A DNA stretch of 24,441 bases from JBBSHS01 sp038232515. Its GTDB lineage: Bacteria; Actinomycetota; Acidimicrobiia; Acidimicrobiales; JAUJNH01. The first letter of the stretch is position 1. Every line of letters starts with the position of its first letter. The stretch is taken from contig JBBSHS010000036.1 of NCBI GenBank assembly GCA_038232515.1, positions 1 through 24,441 of the forward strand, in the 5' to 3' direction. The translations under genes and the position numbers were made by a program. Below, one piece after another: positions 12,051-20,097 of this stretch. Under the pieces are notes generated by a model, which had not been told where the DNA came from, did not search any database, and was given only the letters and a program-made list of their open reading frames with translations.

Positions 12051-13718
12051 ATGGACGTCTTGGTGGTCGTCGGCACCGGTGCCGCACCCACCCGATTGGA
12101 GGCCAAGGCGCGCCATCTCCATCGCCTGTTCCCGGGCGAGCCGCTGGCCGAGTTGCTGGCCGACCTGCGCACCCGCATCCCCCGCCTGGTGTCGGTCATC
12201 GGGCCGACGGAGCAGGCGGGCGAGGTGGCGGTCCAGCTCCATGCCGCCGGCATACCCACCGAGCTTTTCTCCGACGATCTGCCGTCAGCGCCTCTGGGCC
12301 GTCGTCTGGCGGGGGTGGACGTACGCCCGGTCAGCGACCGGGGCCCGACCATGGACGTGGCCGACTCGTTGCTCGACCTCATCGGCCACACGCCGATGGT
12401 GCGCCTCGACCGGACGGCCCGGCGGCTCGAGTGCACGCTGGTGGCCAAGCTGGAGACCTTCAACCCGGGCCAGTCGAGCAAGGACCGCGCCGCCATCGTG
12501 ATGATCGAGAGAGCCGAGAGGGAGGGAAGGCTCAAGCCGGGCGGCACCATCGTCGAGCCGACCAGTGGAAACACCGGGGTGGGCCTGGCCATCGTCGCCG
12601 CCCGTCGGCGGTACCACTGCGTGTTCGTCTGCCCCGACAAGGTGGCCAGCGACAAGATCGCCCTGTTGCGGGCGTACGGCGCCGAGGTGATCGTGTGCCC
12701 GACCTCCGTCACCCCCGACCACCCGGACTCGTATTACTCGGTCAGCGACCGGTTGGCGGGCGAGATCCCCGGCGCCTGGAAGCCGGATCAGTACCACAAC
12801 CCCGACAACCCCCGGGCGCAGTACGAGACGACCGGTCCGGAGATCTGGGAGCAGACCCGCGGCCGGGTCACCCACTTCGTGGCCGGCATCGGCACCGGGG
12901 GCACGATTTCGGGGGTCGGGCGCTACCTGAAGGAGCGCAACCCCGACGTCCGCATCGTGGGCGCCGACCCGGAGGGTTCCGTCTACTCGGGGGGCAGCGG
13001 GCGCCCGTACCTCGTCGAGGGGATCGGCGAGGACTTCTGGCCTTCGACCTTCGACCCGTCCGTGGTGGACCGGGTGGTGCAGGTGAGCGACGCCGACAGC
13101 TTCGGCACGGCGAGGCGGGTCACGCGGGAGGAGGGCCTGCTGCTCGGTGGGTCAGGGGGTACGGCCGTGGCCGCGGCCCTGGTCGTCGGGCGGGATGCCC
13201 CGGCCGACTCGGTGATAGTGGTTCACATCCCTGACTCGGGCCGCGGCTACCTCTCCAAGCTCTACAACGACGCGTGGATGGCCGACTTCGGCTTCTCGCG
13301 GGCGGTGGGCCCGACAGTGGGGGACCTGCTCGAGGGCCGCGACCCGGCCCTGCCCGCCCTCGTGCACACCCATCCCGAGGAGACGGTGCGCCAGGCCATC
13401 GCCATCCTGCGCGAATACGGCGTCAGCCAGATGCCGGTGGTCAAGCACGAGCCGCCCGTGGTGCTGGCCGAGGTGATCGGCTCGGTCACCGAGCGCGGCC
13501 TGATGGACCGCGCCTTCGCCGATGGCCATGCCCTCGACCTGCCAGTGGCCGACGTGATGGGCGACCCGCTGCCCACGATCGGCGTGGGCGAGCCCGTCGA
13601 CGTGGCCGTCGGCCGGCTCGAGTCAGCCGCCGCCGTCCTCGTGCTCGACCGCGGTCACCCTGTGGGCGTGTTAACCCGTTCCGACGTGCTCGGCTCGCTG
13701 GCCACCGGCACCCGCTGA
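12051..13718 (+). CDS. cbs: Cystathionine beta-synthase with CBS pair and extra N-terminal domain
   Basis: The enzyme condenses homocysteine with serine to cystathionine, using PLP. The core starts at about residue 101 (MDVADSLLDLIGHTPMVRL), with the PLP lysine Lys144 in SSKDR, the phosphate loop TSGNTGVGLA (171-180) and the GTGGT loop in FVAGIGTGGTISG. The block from about 423 to the end is a CBS-domain pair, as in mycobacterial Cbs. Residues 1-100 are an added segment of unknown function with alpha/beta character (VLVVVGTG..., RLVSVIGPTEQAG...). Its codon use is as GC3-rich as the core, so it is very likely translated. ATG 12051 is preceded by GATGAT-GGGCCC, a weak leaderless -10; an internal ATG 12351 would give a normal-length enzyme. 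The 555 residues compare with about 460 in mycobacteria. Confidence 0.9.
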   Translation: MDVLVVVGTGAAPTRLEAKARHLHRLFPGEPLAELLADLRTRIPRLVSVIGPTEQAGEVAVQLHAAGIPTELFSDDLPSAPLGRRLAGVDVRPVSDRGPTMDVADSLLDLIGHTPMVRLDRTARRLECTLVAKLETFNPGQSSKDRAAIVMIERAEREGRLKPGGTIVEPTSGNTGVGLAIVAARRRYHCVFVCPDKVASDKIALLRAYGAEVIVCPTSVTPDHPDSYYSVSDRLAGEIPGAWKPDQYHNPDNPRAQYETTGPEIWEQTRGRVTHFVAGIGTGGTISGVGRYLKERNPDVRIVGADPEGSVYSGGSGRPYLVEGIGEDFWPSTFDPSVVDRVVQVSDADSFGTARRVTREEGLLLGGSGGTAVAAALVVGRDAPADSVIVVHIPDSGRGYLSKLYNDAWMADFGFSRAVGPTVGDLLEGRDPALPALVHTHPEETVRQAIAILREYGVSQMPVVKHEPPVVLAEVIGSVTERGLMDRAFADGHALDLPVADVMGDPLPTIGVGEPVDVAVGRLESAAAVLVLDRGHPVGVLTRSDVLGSLATGTR

Positions 13719-13771
13719 TGTCCGAGGGCGCGGGCGCGGGCAGGGGCGAAGCCGGGATCGGAGGAGGGACG

Positions 13772-14974
13772 ATGTGCGGGGGTGACGACCTTGCGATCGT
13801 CCCGGCTTGGCCGCGTCTGGACGTGGGCGGGCTCGGGTTCGAGACGCGGGCCGTGCACGGCGGAACCGGCCCCGACCCGGCCAGCGGCGCGGTCAACACT
13901 CCGATCTACCAGTCCTCGACCTTCAAGCAGGACGGGGTGGGCCGGCACCGGGGCTTCGAGTACGCCCGCTCCGGCAACCCCAGCCGGGCCTCGCTCGAGG
14001 CCAACATCGCCGCGCTGGAGGGCGCCGCCCATGGCTTCGCCTTCGCTAGCGGGATGGCCGCCGAGGACACCATTCTGCGCCTTCTGAGCCCGGGCGACCA
14101 CGTCATCCTGCCCGACGACGCTTACGGCGGGACCTTCCGGCTGGCCTACCGGGTACACGCGCCGGCCGGCCTGGCGGTGGCCACGGTGGATCTGCTCGAC
14201 CTCGGGGCCGTCGCCTCCGCCTGGCGGCCCCAGACCCGCATGGTCTGGGTGGAGACGCCCACCAACCCCTTGTTGCGGGTGGTCGACATCGCTGCCGTGG
14301 TGAGGCTGGCCCACGACCGGGGCGGCATCGTGGTCGTCGACAACACCTTCGCCACGCCTTACCTGCAACAGCCGCTGTCGCTCGGCGCCGATGTCGTCGT
14401 CCACTCCACGACCAAGTACCTGGGCGGGCACTCCGACGTGATCGGTGGCTTCGTGGGCGTGGCTGACGCCGGTCTAGCTGGGCGTATCGGCTTCCTCCAG
14501 AACGCGGTGGGGGCGGTGCCCGGGCCCATGGACTGCTACCTCGTCCAGCGGGGTGTGAAGACGCTGGCCGTGCGTATGGACCGCCACTGCTCCAATGCCC
14601 TGGCCGTGGTCGGCCTCCTGGCCGCCCACCCGGCGGTGGCCCGCGTGCTGCACCCGTCCCTGGTCGGCCATCCCGGCCACGAAGCGGCGGCCCGCCAGAT
14701 GCGGGGTTTCGGTGGGATGGTCAGCTTCACCCTTGTCGGTGGTGAGCAGGCGGCCATGGAGGTTTGCGCCGGGACCGGGATCTTCACGCTGGCCGAGAGC
14801 CTGGGCGCGGTCGAGAGCCTGATCGAGCACCCCGGTCGCATGACCCACGCCAGCGTGGCCGGCTCCACCAACGAGGTCCCCGCCGACCTCGTGCGCCTCA
14901 GCGTCGGCCTGGAGACCGAGGCCGATCTCGTGGCCGACCTCCGCCAGGCCCTGGACGGTGTGGTCCACCGTTGA
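13772..14974 (+). CDS. metB: Cystathionine gamma-synthase / gamma-lyase (Cys/Met metabolism PLP enzyme)
   Basis: The 400-residue enzyme carries FETRAVHGG (23-31), TPIYQSSTF (43-51), FEYARSGNP (62-70) and the PLP lysine Lys215 in VVHSTTKYLGGHSD. These are typical of MetB/MetC/CGL enzymes. Gamma-synthase makes cystathionine from O-acyl-homoserine and cysteine, and gamma-lyase splits it to cysteine; motifs do not separate the two. The immediate cbs neighbour favours the lyase role in reverse transsulfuration, as with the mycobacterial cbs/metB pair. ATG 13772 is preferred because GGAGGAGGG (13760-13768) lies just upstream. ATG 13718, which overlaps the cbs stop (TGATG), would add 18 Gly-rich residues. 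Confidence 0.9.
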   Translation: MCGGDDLAIVPAWPRLDVGGLGFETRAVHGGTGPDPASGAVNTPIYQSSTFKQDGVGRHRGFEYARSGNPSRASLEANIAALEGAAHGFAFASGMAAEDTILRLLSPGDHVILPDDAYGGTFRLAYRVHAPAGLAVATVDLLDLGAVASAWRPQTRMVWVETPTNPLLRVVDIAAVVRLAHDRGGIVVVDNTFATPYLQQPLSLGADVVVHSTTKYLGGHSDVIGGFVGVADAGLAGRIGFLQNAVGAVPGPMDCYLVQRGVKTLAVRMDRHCSNALAVVGLLAAHPAVARVLHPSLVGHPGHEAAARQMRGFGGMVSFTLVGGEQAAMEVCAGTGIFTLAESLGAVESLIEHPGRMTHASVAGSTNEVPADLVRLSVGLETEADLVADLRQALDGVVHR

Positions 14975-15705
14975 GTGAGCCGACCGACTGGGAGCGCCTG
15001 TTCGAGCAGGACCGGGTGCCGGCCCCGCCACCTGCCGTCCTCCCGGCGGGTGGGGGACCGCCGGGCCGGCCCGAGCTCGATGGTCTCCCGCCGGGCGACA
15101 CGTCGCCCACCCCACCTCCGGGCTGGCGCCACTACCCGGTGTTGACGGCCATCGTGGTGGGGACCCTGGCCGCCTACGTCGCCCAGCTGGTCTTCGGGGC
15201 GTCGTACGTCGACCATCTCGACGCGTACGGACCGGTCATCCGGTCCGGTCAATGGTGGCGGCTGCTCACCGTGGTGCTCGTCCACGTCAGCTGGGTCCAC
15301 GTGGGCTCGAACATGGCGGTGCTCGCCATCTGGGGCCGCGACACCGAGCGCCGGTTCGGGGGATGGGGCTTGCTGACGTTGTACGTGACGACGGCCGTGG
15401 CCTCGAGCGCGCTGGCCATGGCCGTCCACCCCGACGCCGACGCCGTCGGCGCGTCGGGCGCCGTGTTCGGGATCATGGGGGCGCTGGCCGCCGCCCTATG
15501 GCGTCGCCGCCGCCAGCCCGGTATCGGGACGCAGCTGCAGACCGTCGTCGGCTTCGCCGCCCTCTCGCTCGTTCTGGCCGCCACCATCGCCGGCACGGAC
15601 AACGCCGCTCATGCCGCCGGGCTCGTCACCGGGTTGCTGTTCGGCGGCCTGCTCGACCTGGTCCTCCACCACAGGTCCCCCGACCCGAGCCCGACCGGAG
15701 GCTGA
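14971..15705 (+). CDS. Rhomboid family intramembrane serine protease
   Basis: The 244-residue protein has a Pro-rich cytoplasmic N-terminus (1-52) and about six hydrophobic segments. The catalytic serine is Ser162 in GASGAVFG and the histidine partner His214 in NAAHAAGLVTG. HVSWVHVGSNM (105-115) matches the conserved His/Asn block that lines the active site, and WWRLLT precedes it as usual. It cleaves transmembrane substrates within the membrane; the substrate is not known. The start is probably TTG 14971, which overlaps the metB stop (TTGA), pointing to translational coupling in one operon with cbs and metB. The pairing with sulfur-amino-acid genes has no obvious functional reason. Confidence 0.88.
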   Translation: MSEPTDWERLFEQDRVPAPPPAVLPAGGGPPGRPELDGLPPGDTSPTPPPGWRHYPVLTAIVVGTLAAYVAQLVFGASYVDHLDAYGPVIRSGQWWRLLTVVLVHVSWVHVGSNMAVLAIWGRDTERRFGGWGLLTLYVTTAVASSALAMAVHPDADAVGASGAVFGIMGALAAALWRRRRQPGIGTQLQTVVGFAALSLVLAATIAGTDNAAHAAGLVTGLLFGGLLDLVLHHRSPDPSPTGG

Positions 15706-15706
15706 C

Positions 15707-15728
15707 GGCCCTGAACCGGATGAGGGCC
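15707..15728. terminator. Weak hairpin between convergent rhomboid and DUF1501 genes
   Basis: GGCCCT (15707-15712) and AGGGCC (15723-15728) form a 6-bp stem with a 10-nt loop right after the rhomboid stop. No U-tract follows. Confidence 0.35.
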
Positions 15729-15771
15729 TGCTCCCAGCCCAGCCGGCTTGGCCTTGGCCACCGGCCCGTGG

Positions 15772-17118
15772 CTACACGAAGTTGAGCAGTGCAGGGTGGG
15801 TGGGGCCGAGACTCACAGCGGGGTCGAAACCGAGCACCTTGGCCAGCAGGGTGCCGTAGATCGACCGGAAGTCGACATTGGCCTTGAGATCCCCGTCGTC
15901 GAGATTGGTGAGGCTCGGCTCCTCGCCGTGGAAGCCGGCCTGCACGGGCCGGCCGGCCACCAGCACCGGAGCGGCCGTGCCGTGGTCGGTACCGCCGGAG
16001 CTGTTGGCCGCCACCCGGCGCCCGAACTCGCTGTAGGCGACCACCACGACCTGGTCGCCCCGGGGATCGTTGCCCAGCCCGGCGAAGAGCCCGGTCAGAC
16101 CGGCGTCCAGCTCGGAGAGCAGGCGCCCCTGGGTGGCGAGCTCGTTGGCGTGGGTGTCGAAGCCGCCCAGCGTGGTGGAGTAGACCCGGGTGGGCAGGCC
16201 GGCACGGATGAGCCGGGCCACGGTGTCCATCTGGCCGGCCAGGCTGCCGGAGGACTTGGCACCCTTGCCCTTGGCGTCTTTGGCCGGGTTCGCCGCCTTG
16301 GTGGTCGGCGACCCCTTGGGGCCGGCCCCGCTGTCGGGGGTCCCGTTGTCGAGCGAAGGGCCGGCCGAGCCATCGGGGATGAGCGACGGCGTGGACGACA
16401 ACGCCTTGTCCAGGGTGGCCGACACCGTCAACAGGTCGGTGCCGACCTCGTCCACCCGACCGGTCAGGTCGTCCTCACCGGTCGGGTTGAACAGGGCCCG
16501 GTAGGCGTCGGCGACTGCGCCCTGCACGGGCACGCCCCCGGTCCCCGGTAGCAGCGCCGCCCCCGACGCCTTCTGGCCGAGGAGCAGCAGCGGCAGCGTC
16601 GGGGTGGTGGACATGGCCCGGAGGGGGTCCTTGCCGGTGGCGTCGAGCCACCGCCCGAGCCAGCCCGTGTCGCTGGCGGTGTCGGGGACGCCCGTCTGCC
16701 AGATGTCCATGGAGCGGAAGTGGCTCCGGATGGGGTTCGGGTAGCCGACGCCCCGCACGACGGCCAGGAGCTTGTCGTCCCACAGCTTCTTGGTGCCGGT
16801 GAGGCTGGGGTGCAGCGACAGGCCGTCGCCTAGGGGCAGGACCTTGTCCTCGGGCAGGGCCAGCGGGCCCCGGAGGCTGCGATAGGTCCCGTCGGAGGCG
16901 GGCACCACCATGTTGATGCCGTCGTTGCCGCCGTACATCGTCACCAGCACGAGGACGGCTTTGGCCGGGTCGATCTGGCTGTGACCCGCCGATGACGGCG
17001 ATGCACTGTTGCCGATGAGGCGCTCGATGGGCGACCGGCCGATGGTGAGGCCGCCCGCCGCGGCAAGGGCACCGGTGCCGAGGGCACCGGCCACGAACTG
17101 TCGCCGGGTGATGGGCAT
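15772..17118 (-). CDS. DUF1501 protein with Tat signal
   Basis: The 448-residue protein starts MPITRRQFVAGALGTGALAAAGG. The twin-arginine motif TRRQF and the following hydrophobic stretch indicate export of a folded protein by the Tat pathway. The DUF1501 core includes VLVLVTMYGGNDGINMVVP (about 55-73), a block RGVGYPNPIRSHFRSMDIWQT, and the C-terminal VVVVAYSEFGRRVAANSSGGTDHGTAAPVLVAG. The family is distantly related to alkaline phosphatase/sulfatase-type enzymes, and its activity is unknown. A Gly/Ala/Lys-rich insert occupies about 260-300. AGGAGCC precedes ATG 17118; an upstream in-frame ATG 17178 would bury the Tat signal. It lies 25 nt after the DUF1800 gene. Confidence 0.9.
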   Translation of the reverse strand: MPITRRQFVAGALGTGALAAAGGLTIGRSPIERLIGNSASPSSAGHSQIDPAKAVLVLVTMYGGNDGINMVVPASDGTYRSLRGPLALPEDKVLPLGDGLSLHPSLTGTKKLWDDKLLAVVRGVGYPNPIRSHFRSMDIWQTGVPDTASDTGWLGRWLDATGKDPLRAMSTTPTLPLLLLGQKASGAALLPGTGGVPVQGAVADAYRALFNPTGEDDLTGRVDEVGTDLLTVSATLDKALSSTPSLIPDGSAGPSLDNGTPDSGAGPKGSPTTKAANPAKDAKGKGAKSSGSLAGQMDTVARLIRAGLPTRVYSTTLGGFDTHANELATQGRLLSELDAGLTGLFAGLGNDPRGDQVVVVAYSEFGRRVAANSSGGTDHGTAAPVLVAGRPVQAGFHGEEPSLTNLDDGDLKANVDFRSIYGTLLAKVLGFDPAVSLGPTHPALLNFV

Positions 17119-17143
17119 GTGGGCTCCTAGATCCGAGAGTTCG

Positions 17144-18475
17144 TCATGCGAGGACGCTTTGGGGAGCGATGAGGGCAAGGGCCATCATCGCTTTGGGGTC
17201 GGCCGAGCTTCGGCCCAGGGCGGCTGTCGTCTGGTCGTCCCACGCCTCGACCCCGAGGAGCCGGGCGGCGGCCAGAGGGCGGGCCGCCGGTGCCGCGCCG
17301 GTCAGCGCCGACAGGTCGGCCTTGGAGGCGAGCAGTTGGGCGTAGCGGAGCCGGGACAGCTGCGTGGCCGTCGTCAACCAGCCTGCTTCTGCGGGCCACC
17401 CACCCACGCTGGGCGGGTTGAAGGGCAGCTGGCCCAGCGCCTGCAGCACCGTTGCGGTGGCCTGGATCACATCGGTGTCGGCGCCGACTTTGAGCGACCG
17501 CAGAGCTCCGATCACCCATTCCACCGGTTGCTTGACGAGCCCCTGCCTGACATCGAGGGCCCGGAAACGGGGGTGGAGCAGCATGGCCCGCACCAGGGTG
17601 TCGCCCCGCTGGTCGGCGGCCCAGGCCGCGGCCAGGTCGGCGGCGATGGGGTCGGCAGGGCTGATGGGGGCGGCGAAGCGGGACCACAGGCGTGCAGCCA
17701 GGTGCCTGGCCGTGGCCGGGTTCTGGCAGCACAGATGGATGGCGTCCTCGCCGGACAGGTTGCCGGTGCGGCCGAGGTAGGTCTTGGTGCCGTCGTCGTG
17801 CTGGTTGGCCCGGAAGTTGAAGGTGCCGGTCTGCCGGTCGAGAGCCCACCCGGTGAAGCAGCGGGCACCGGCCTGCACGTCGGCCTCGGAGTACTTGCCG
17901 ATGCCGAGGGTGAACAGCTCCATGAGCTCCCGGGCGAAGTTCTCGTTCGGGTGGCCCTTCTTGTCCTGGTCGGCGTCCAGCCAGATGAGCATGGCCGGGT
18001 CCTTGCCGACGGCCTGGACCAGGGTCTCGAACGGCCCCAGCCCCAGCTTGCGGAACACCTGGTTCTGGCCGTACATGTACGCGCCCAGCTTGACCTTCTG
18101 GATGGCGGTGGCGAAATGCCCGTGCCAGAAGAAGGTGAGCTTCTCCTGGAACGGCTGCTCGCTCACCACCATGCGTCGCAGCCACCAGCCGACGAGCTGG
18201 CGGGCCTCGGCGGCTCGCTGGCTCTTCTCCTGCTTGACCTCAGCGCTCCCCTTGGCACCCGCCGGGCGCTGGTAGGGGGTGAACTTGGGGACCGGCACCG
18301 CCTCGGCGCTGGGCGCGGGCTGGGTGAGCCCGGCCATCAGCCGCTGGACGGTGGCCTCGTAGCCGATGGCCACGGCGGCGTCGACCTCGTCGGGTCGGGC
18401 CGAGTAGCCGGTCCGTCGCAACAGGTGGATCACGTCGCTCTTCACGCCTGTGCCGGTCTGGGTGGAACTGGCCAT
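17144..18475 (-). CDS. DUF1800 protein
   Basis: The 443-residue protein shows the DUF1800 hallmarks LTFFWHGHFATA (about 113-124), NENFARELMELFTLGIGKYSE (about 180-200), ARCFTGWALD and FNPPSVGGWP. DUF1800 genes are commonly followed by DUF1501 genes, as here, and the two products are thought to act together outside the cytoplasm, but the function is unknown. No signal peptide is visible on this protein from ATG 18475, so it might be carried by the Tat-exported partner; that is inference. ATG 18475 follows GAGG at the right distance; starts at 18514 or 18628 would add residues of poor coding quality. Translation of the downstream gene is probably coupled across a 25-nt gap. Confidence 0.88.
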   Translation of the reverse strand: MASSTQTGTGVKSDVIHLLRRTGYSARPDEVDAAVAIGYEATVQRLMAGLTQPAPSAEAVPVPKFTPYQRPAGAKGSAEVKQEKSQRAAEARQLVGWWLRRMVVSEQPFQEKLTFFWHGHFATAIQKVKLGAYMYGQNQVFRKLGLGPFETLVQAVGKDPAMLIWLDADQDKKGHPNENFARELMELFTLGIGKYSEADVQAGARCFTGWALDRQTGTFNFRANQHDDGTKTYLGRTGNLSGEDAIHLCCQNPATARHLAARLWSRFAAPISPADPIAADLAAAWAADQRGDTLVRAMLLHPRFRALDVRQGLVKQPVEWVIGALRSLKVGADTDVIQATATVLQALGQLPFNPPSVGGWPAEAGWLTTATQLSRLRYAQLLASKADLSALTGAAPAARPLAAARLLGVEAWDDQTTAALGRSSADPKAMMALALIAPQSVLA

Positions 18476-18525
18476 CGTCAACCTCGCCGTCCGGTGTCTC
18501 GCATCGTCACCCATGGTGCCCGTCA

Positions 18526-18555
18526 GATATGAGGATGATGTGATCCCCGGGTCAG
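18526..18555 (-). promoter_or_regulatory. Possible sigma-70-type promoter of the DUF1800-DUF1501 operon
   Basis: On the minus strand CTGACC (18555-18550) and CATATC (18531-18526) are separated by 18 bp and lie about 50 nt upstream of ATG 18475. Both boxes are weak matches. The rest of 18476-18705 shows no gene. Confidence 0.3.
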
Positions 18556-18705
18556 CGCTCGTGGACCAGCGTTTTCGCCGGAGCTCAGCGGCGTCAGGTT
18601 TCAGTCGGGGACGCTGGGTCTCGACCATCTGGGTCGACTTGGCAAGTGGGCCCGGACGAGCCCCGTTCGACGGGCGATCAGCGCAGAGGCTGCGAGACTG
18701 CGGCG

Positions 18706-20097
18706 GTGCGAGGGGTGCTGGCCGACGTCACCCCGCTGCGGGTGTCAGCCGACTTCAGGCGGCTGTGGGTGGGGGAGCTGGTGTCGCTGCTCGGCTCGCA
18801 GCTCACGTTGGTCGCCGTCCCGTTCCAGGTCTTCCAGATCACCCATTCCTCGCTGGCCGTCGGCCTCGTCGGCCTGGTGTCACTCGGGCCACTTCTGGTC
18901 TGCTCGCTGGTGGGCGGGGCGGTGGCGGACGCCGTGGACCGTCGCCGGCTGCTCATCGTCATGGAAGTGCTGCTGGCCCTGTGCAGCGCCGGCCTGGCCG
19001 TGAACTCGCTAGGCGGGCGACCCCGCCTGTGGCCACTGTTCGTGGCGTCGGCCCTGTCAGCCGGATTCTCCGGCGTGGAGCTGCCGACCCGGAACGCGGC
19101 GGTGGCCACCCTGCTGCCGGCCGAGCTGCTGTCGGCCGCCAATGCCCTCTGGCAGATCCTGTTCCAGACCAGCATCGTGGTCGGGCCGGCGCTGTCGGGC
19201 CTGCTGCTAGGCACGGCGGGGGCCAGCGTCGTCTACCTCGTCGACGTGGGCACCTACGGGGCGGCGGCGGTGAGCGTCCTGCTCATCCGGCCCATGCTCC
19301 CTGAGGGAGGCGGCACGCGGGCGGGGGCCCGCTCCATCGGCGAGGGGTTGCGCTTCCTGCGCGGCCACCGCCTGCTCGTCGGAACGTTCGTGATCGACAT
19401 CGACGCCATGGTGTTCGGCATGCCCCGGGCCCTGTTCCCGGCGTTGGCCGCCGACTTCTACCACGTCGGCCCCCTCGGCCTCGGGCTGCTGTATGCCGCC
19501 CCTGGTGCCGGCGCCCTCGTCGGTGCCGTCACGACCGGCTGGGTGAGCCGGGTCGAGCGGCAGGGCCGGGCCGTGCTCTTGGCCGTCGGCGCCTGGGCCC
19601 TGGCCGTCACCGGGTTCGGCCTGGTGCCGTCCATCTCCATGGCGATGGTGTTCCTGGCCCTGGCCGGGGCGGCCGACGTCGTTTCGGCCGTCTTCCGCAA
19701 CACGATCCTCCAACAAGCCGTGCCCGACCGGCTGCGGGGACGGCTGTCGGCCGTGCACGTCGCCGTGGTCACGGGCGGTCCGAGGGTCGGTGACTTCGAG
19801 TCGGGGGCGGTGGCGTCGTTGACGACGCCGCAGTTCTCGGCCGTCACGGGCGGACTGGCCTGCCTGGCCGGGGTCGGACTCATCGCCCGGCTCATGCCCG
19901 AGCTCGACCGCTACCGCACGTCGTCTCTCCCGACGGCCACCGAGGCGGCTCCACCGGGCCAGCCTCCGGTTACCGCCGCCCCGGTGGTCCCCATCCAGCC
20001 GGCCGACCCGCCGCCACAGAGCGCCCCGGCCATCCCCATCCAGCCGGCCGACCCGCCTCACGCCGGATCGTCGGGTGATTCCGGCACAGCCGGCTGA
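18706..20097 (+). CDS. MFS transporter, EntS-like exporter family
   Basis: The 463-residue membrane protein has about twelve hydrophobic segments and the short-loop signature of drug/siderophore exporters: DFRRLWVGELVSLLGSQLTLVAVPFQVF near the N-terminus and GGAVADAVDRRRLL (about 71-84), the motif-A loop between helices 2 and 3. It resembles EntS-type and macrolide-efflux members of the family (MFS_3/DHA3). The substrate is not known. The cytosolic C-terminus has a Pro-rich tail with two copies of PIQPADPP. GTG 18706 is chosen; GTG 18715 and an upstream in-frame ATG 18646 are possible. Its last 40 bp overlap the SDR gene on the other strand. Confidence 0.85.
   Translation: MRGVLADVTPLRVSADFRRLWVGELVSLLGSQLTLVAVPFQVFQITHSSLAVGLVGLVSLGPLLVCSLVGGAVADAVDRRRLLIVMEVLLALCSAGLAVNSLGGRPRLWPLFVASALSAGFSGVELPTRNAAVATLLPAELLSAANALWQILFQTSIVVGPALSGLLLGTAGASVVYLVDVGTYGAAAVSVLLIRPMLPEGGGTRAGARSIGEGLRFLRGHRLLVGTFVIDIDAMVFGMPRALFPALAADFYHVGPLGLGLLYAAPGAGALVGAVTTGWVSRVERQGRAVLLAVGAWALAVTGFGLVPSISMAMVFLALAGAADVVSAVFRNTILQQAVPDRLRGRLSAVHVAVVTGGPRVGDFESGAVASLTTPQFSAVTGGLACLAGVGLIARLMPELDRYRTSSLPTATEAAPPGQPPVTAAPVVPIQPADPPPQSAPAIPIQPADPPHAGSSGDSGTAG

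Noticed and set aside
12351..13718. cbs starting at ATG 12351 only
   Set aside because: It would match normal family length, but the upstream 300 bp keep strong coding bias in the same frame with no stop, so the longer product is preferred; this remains open.
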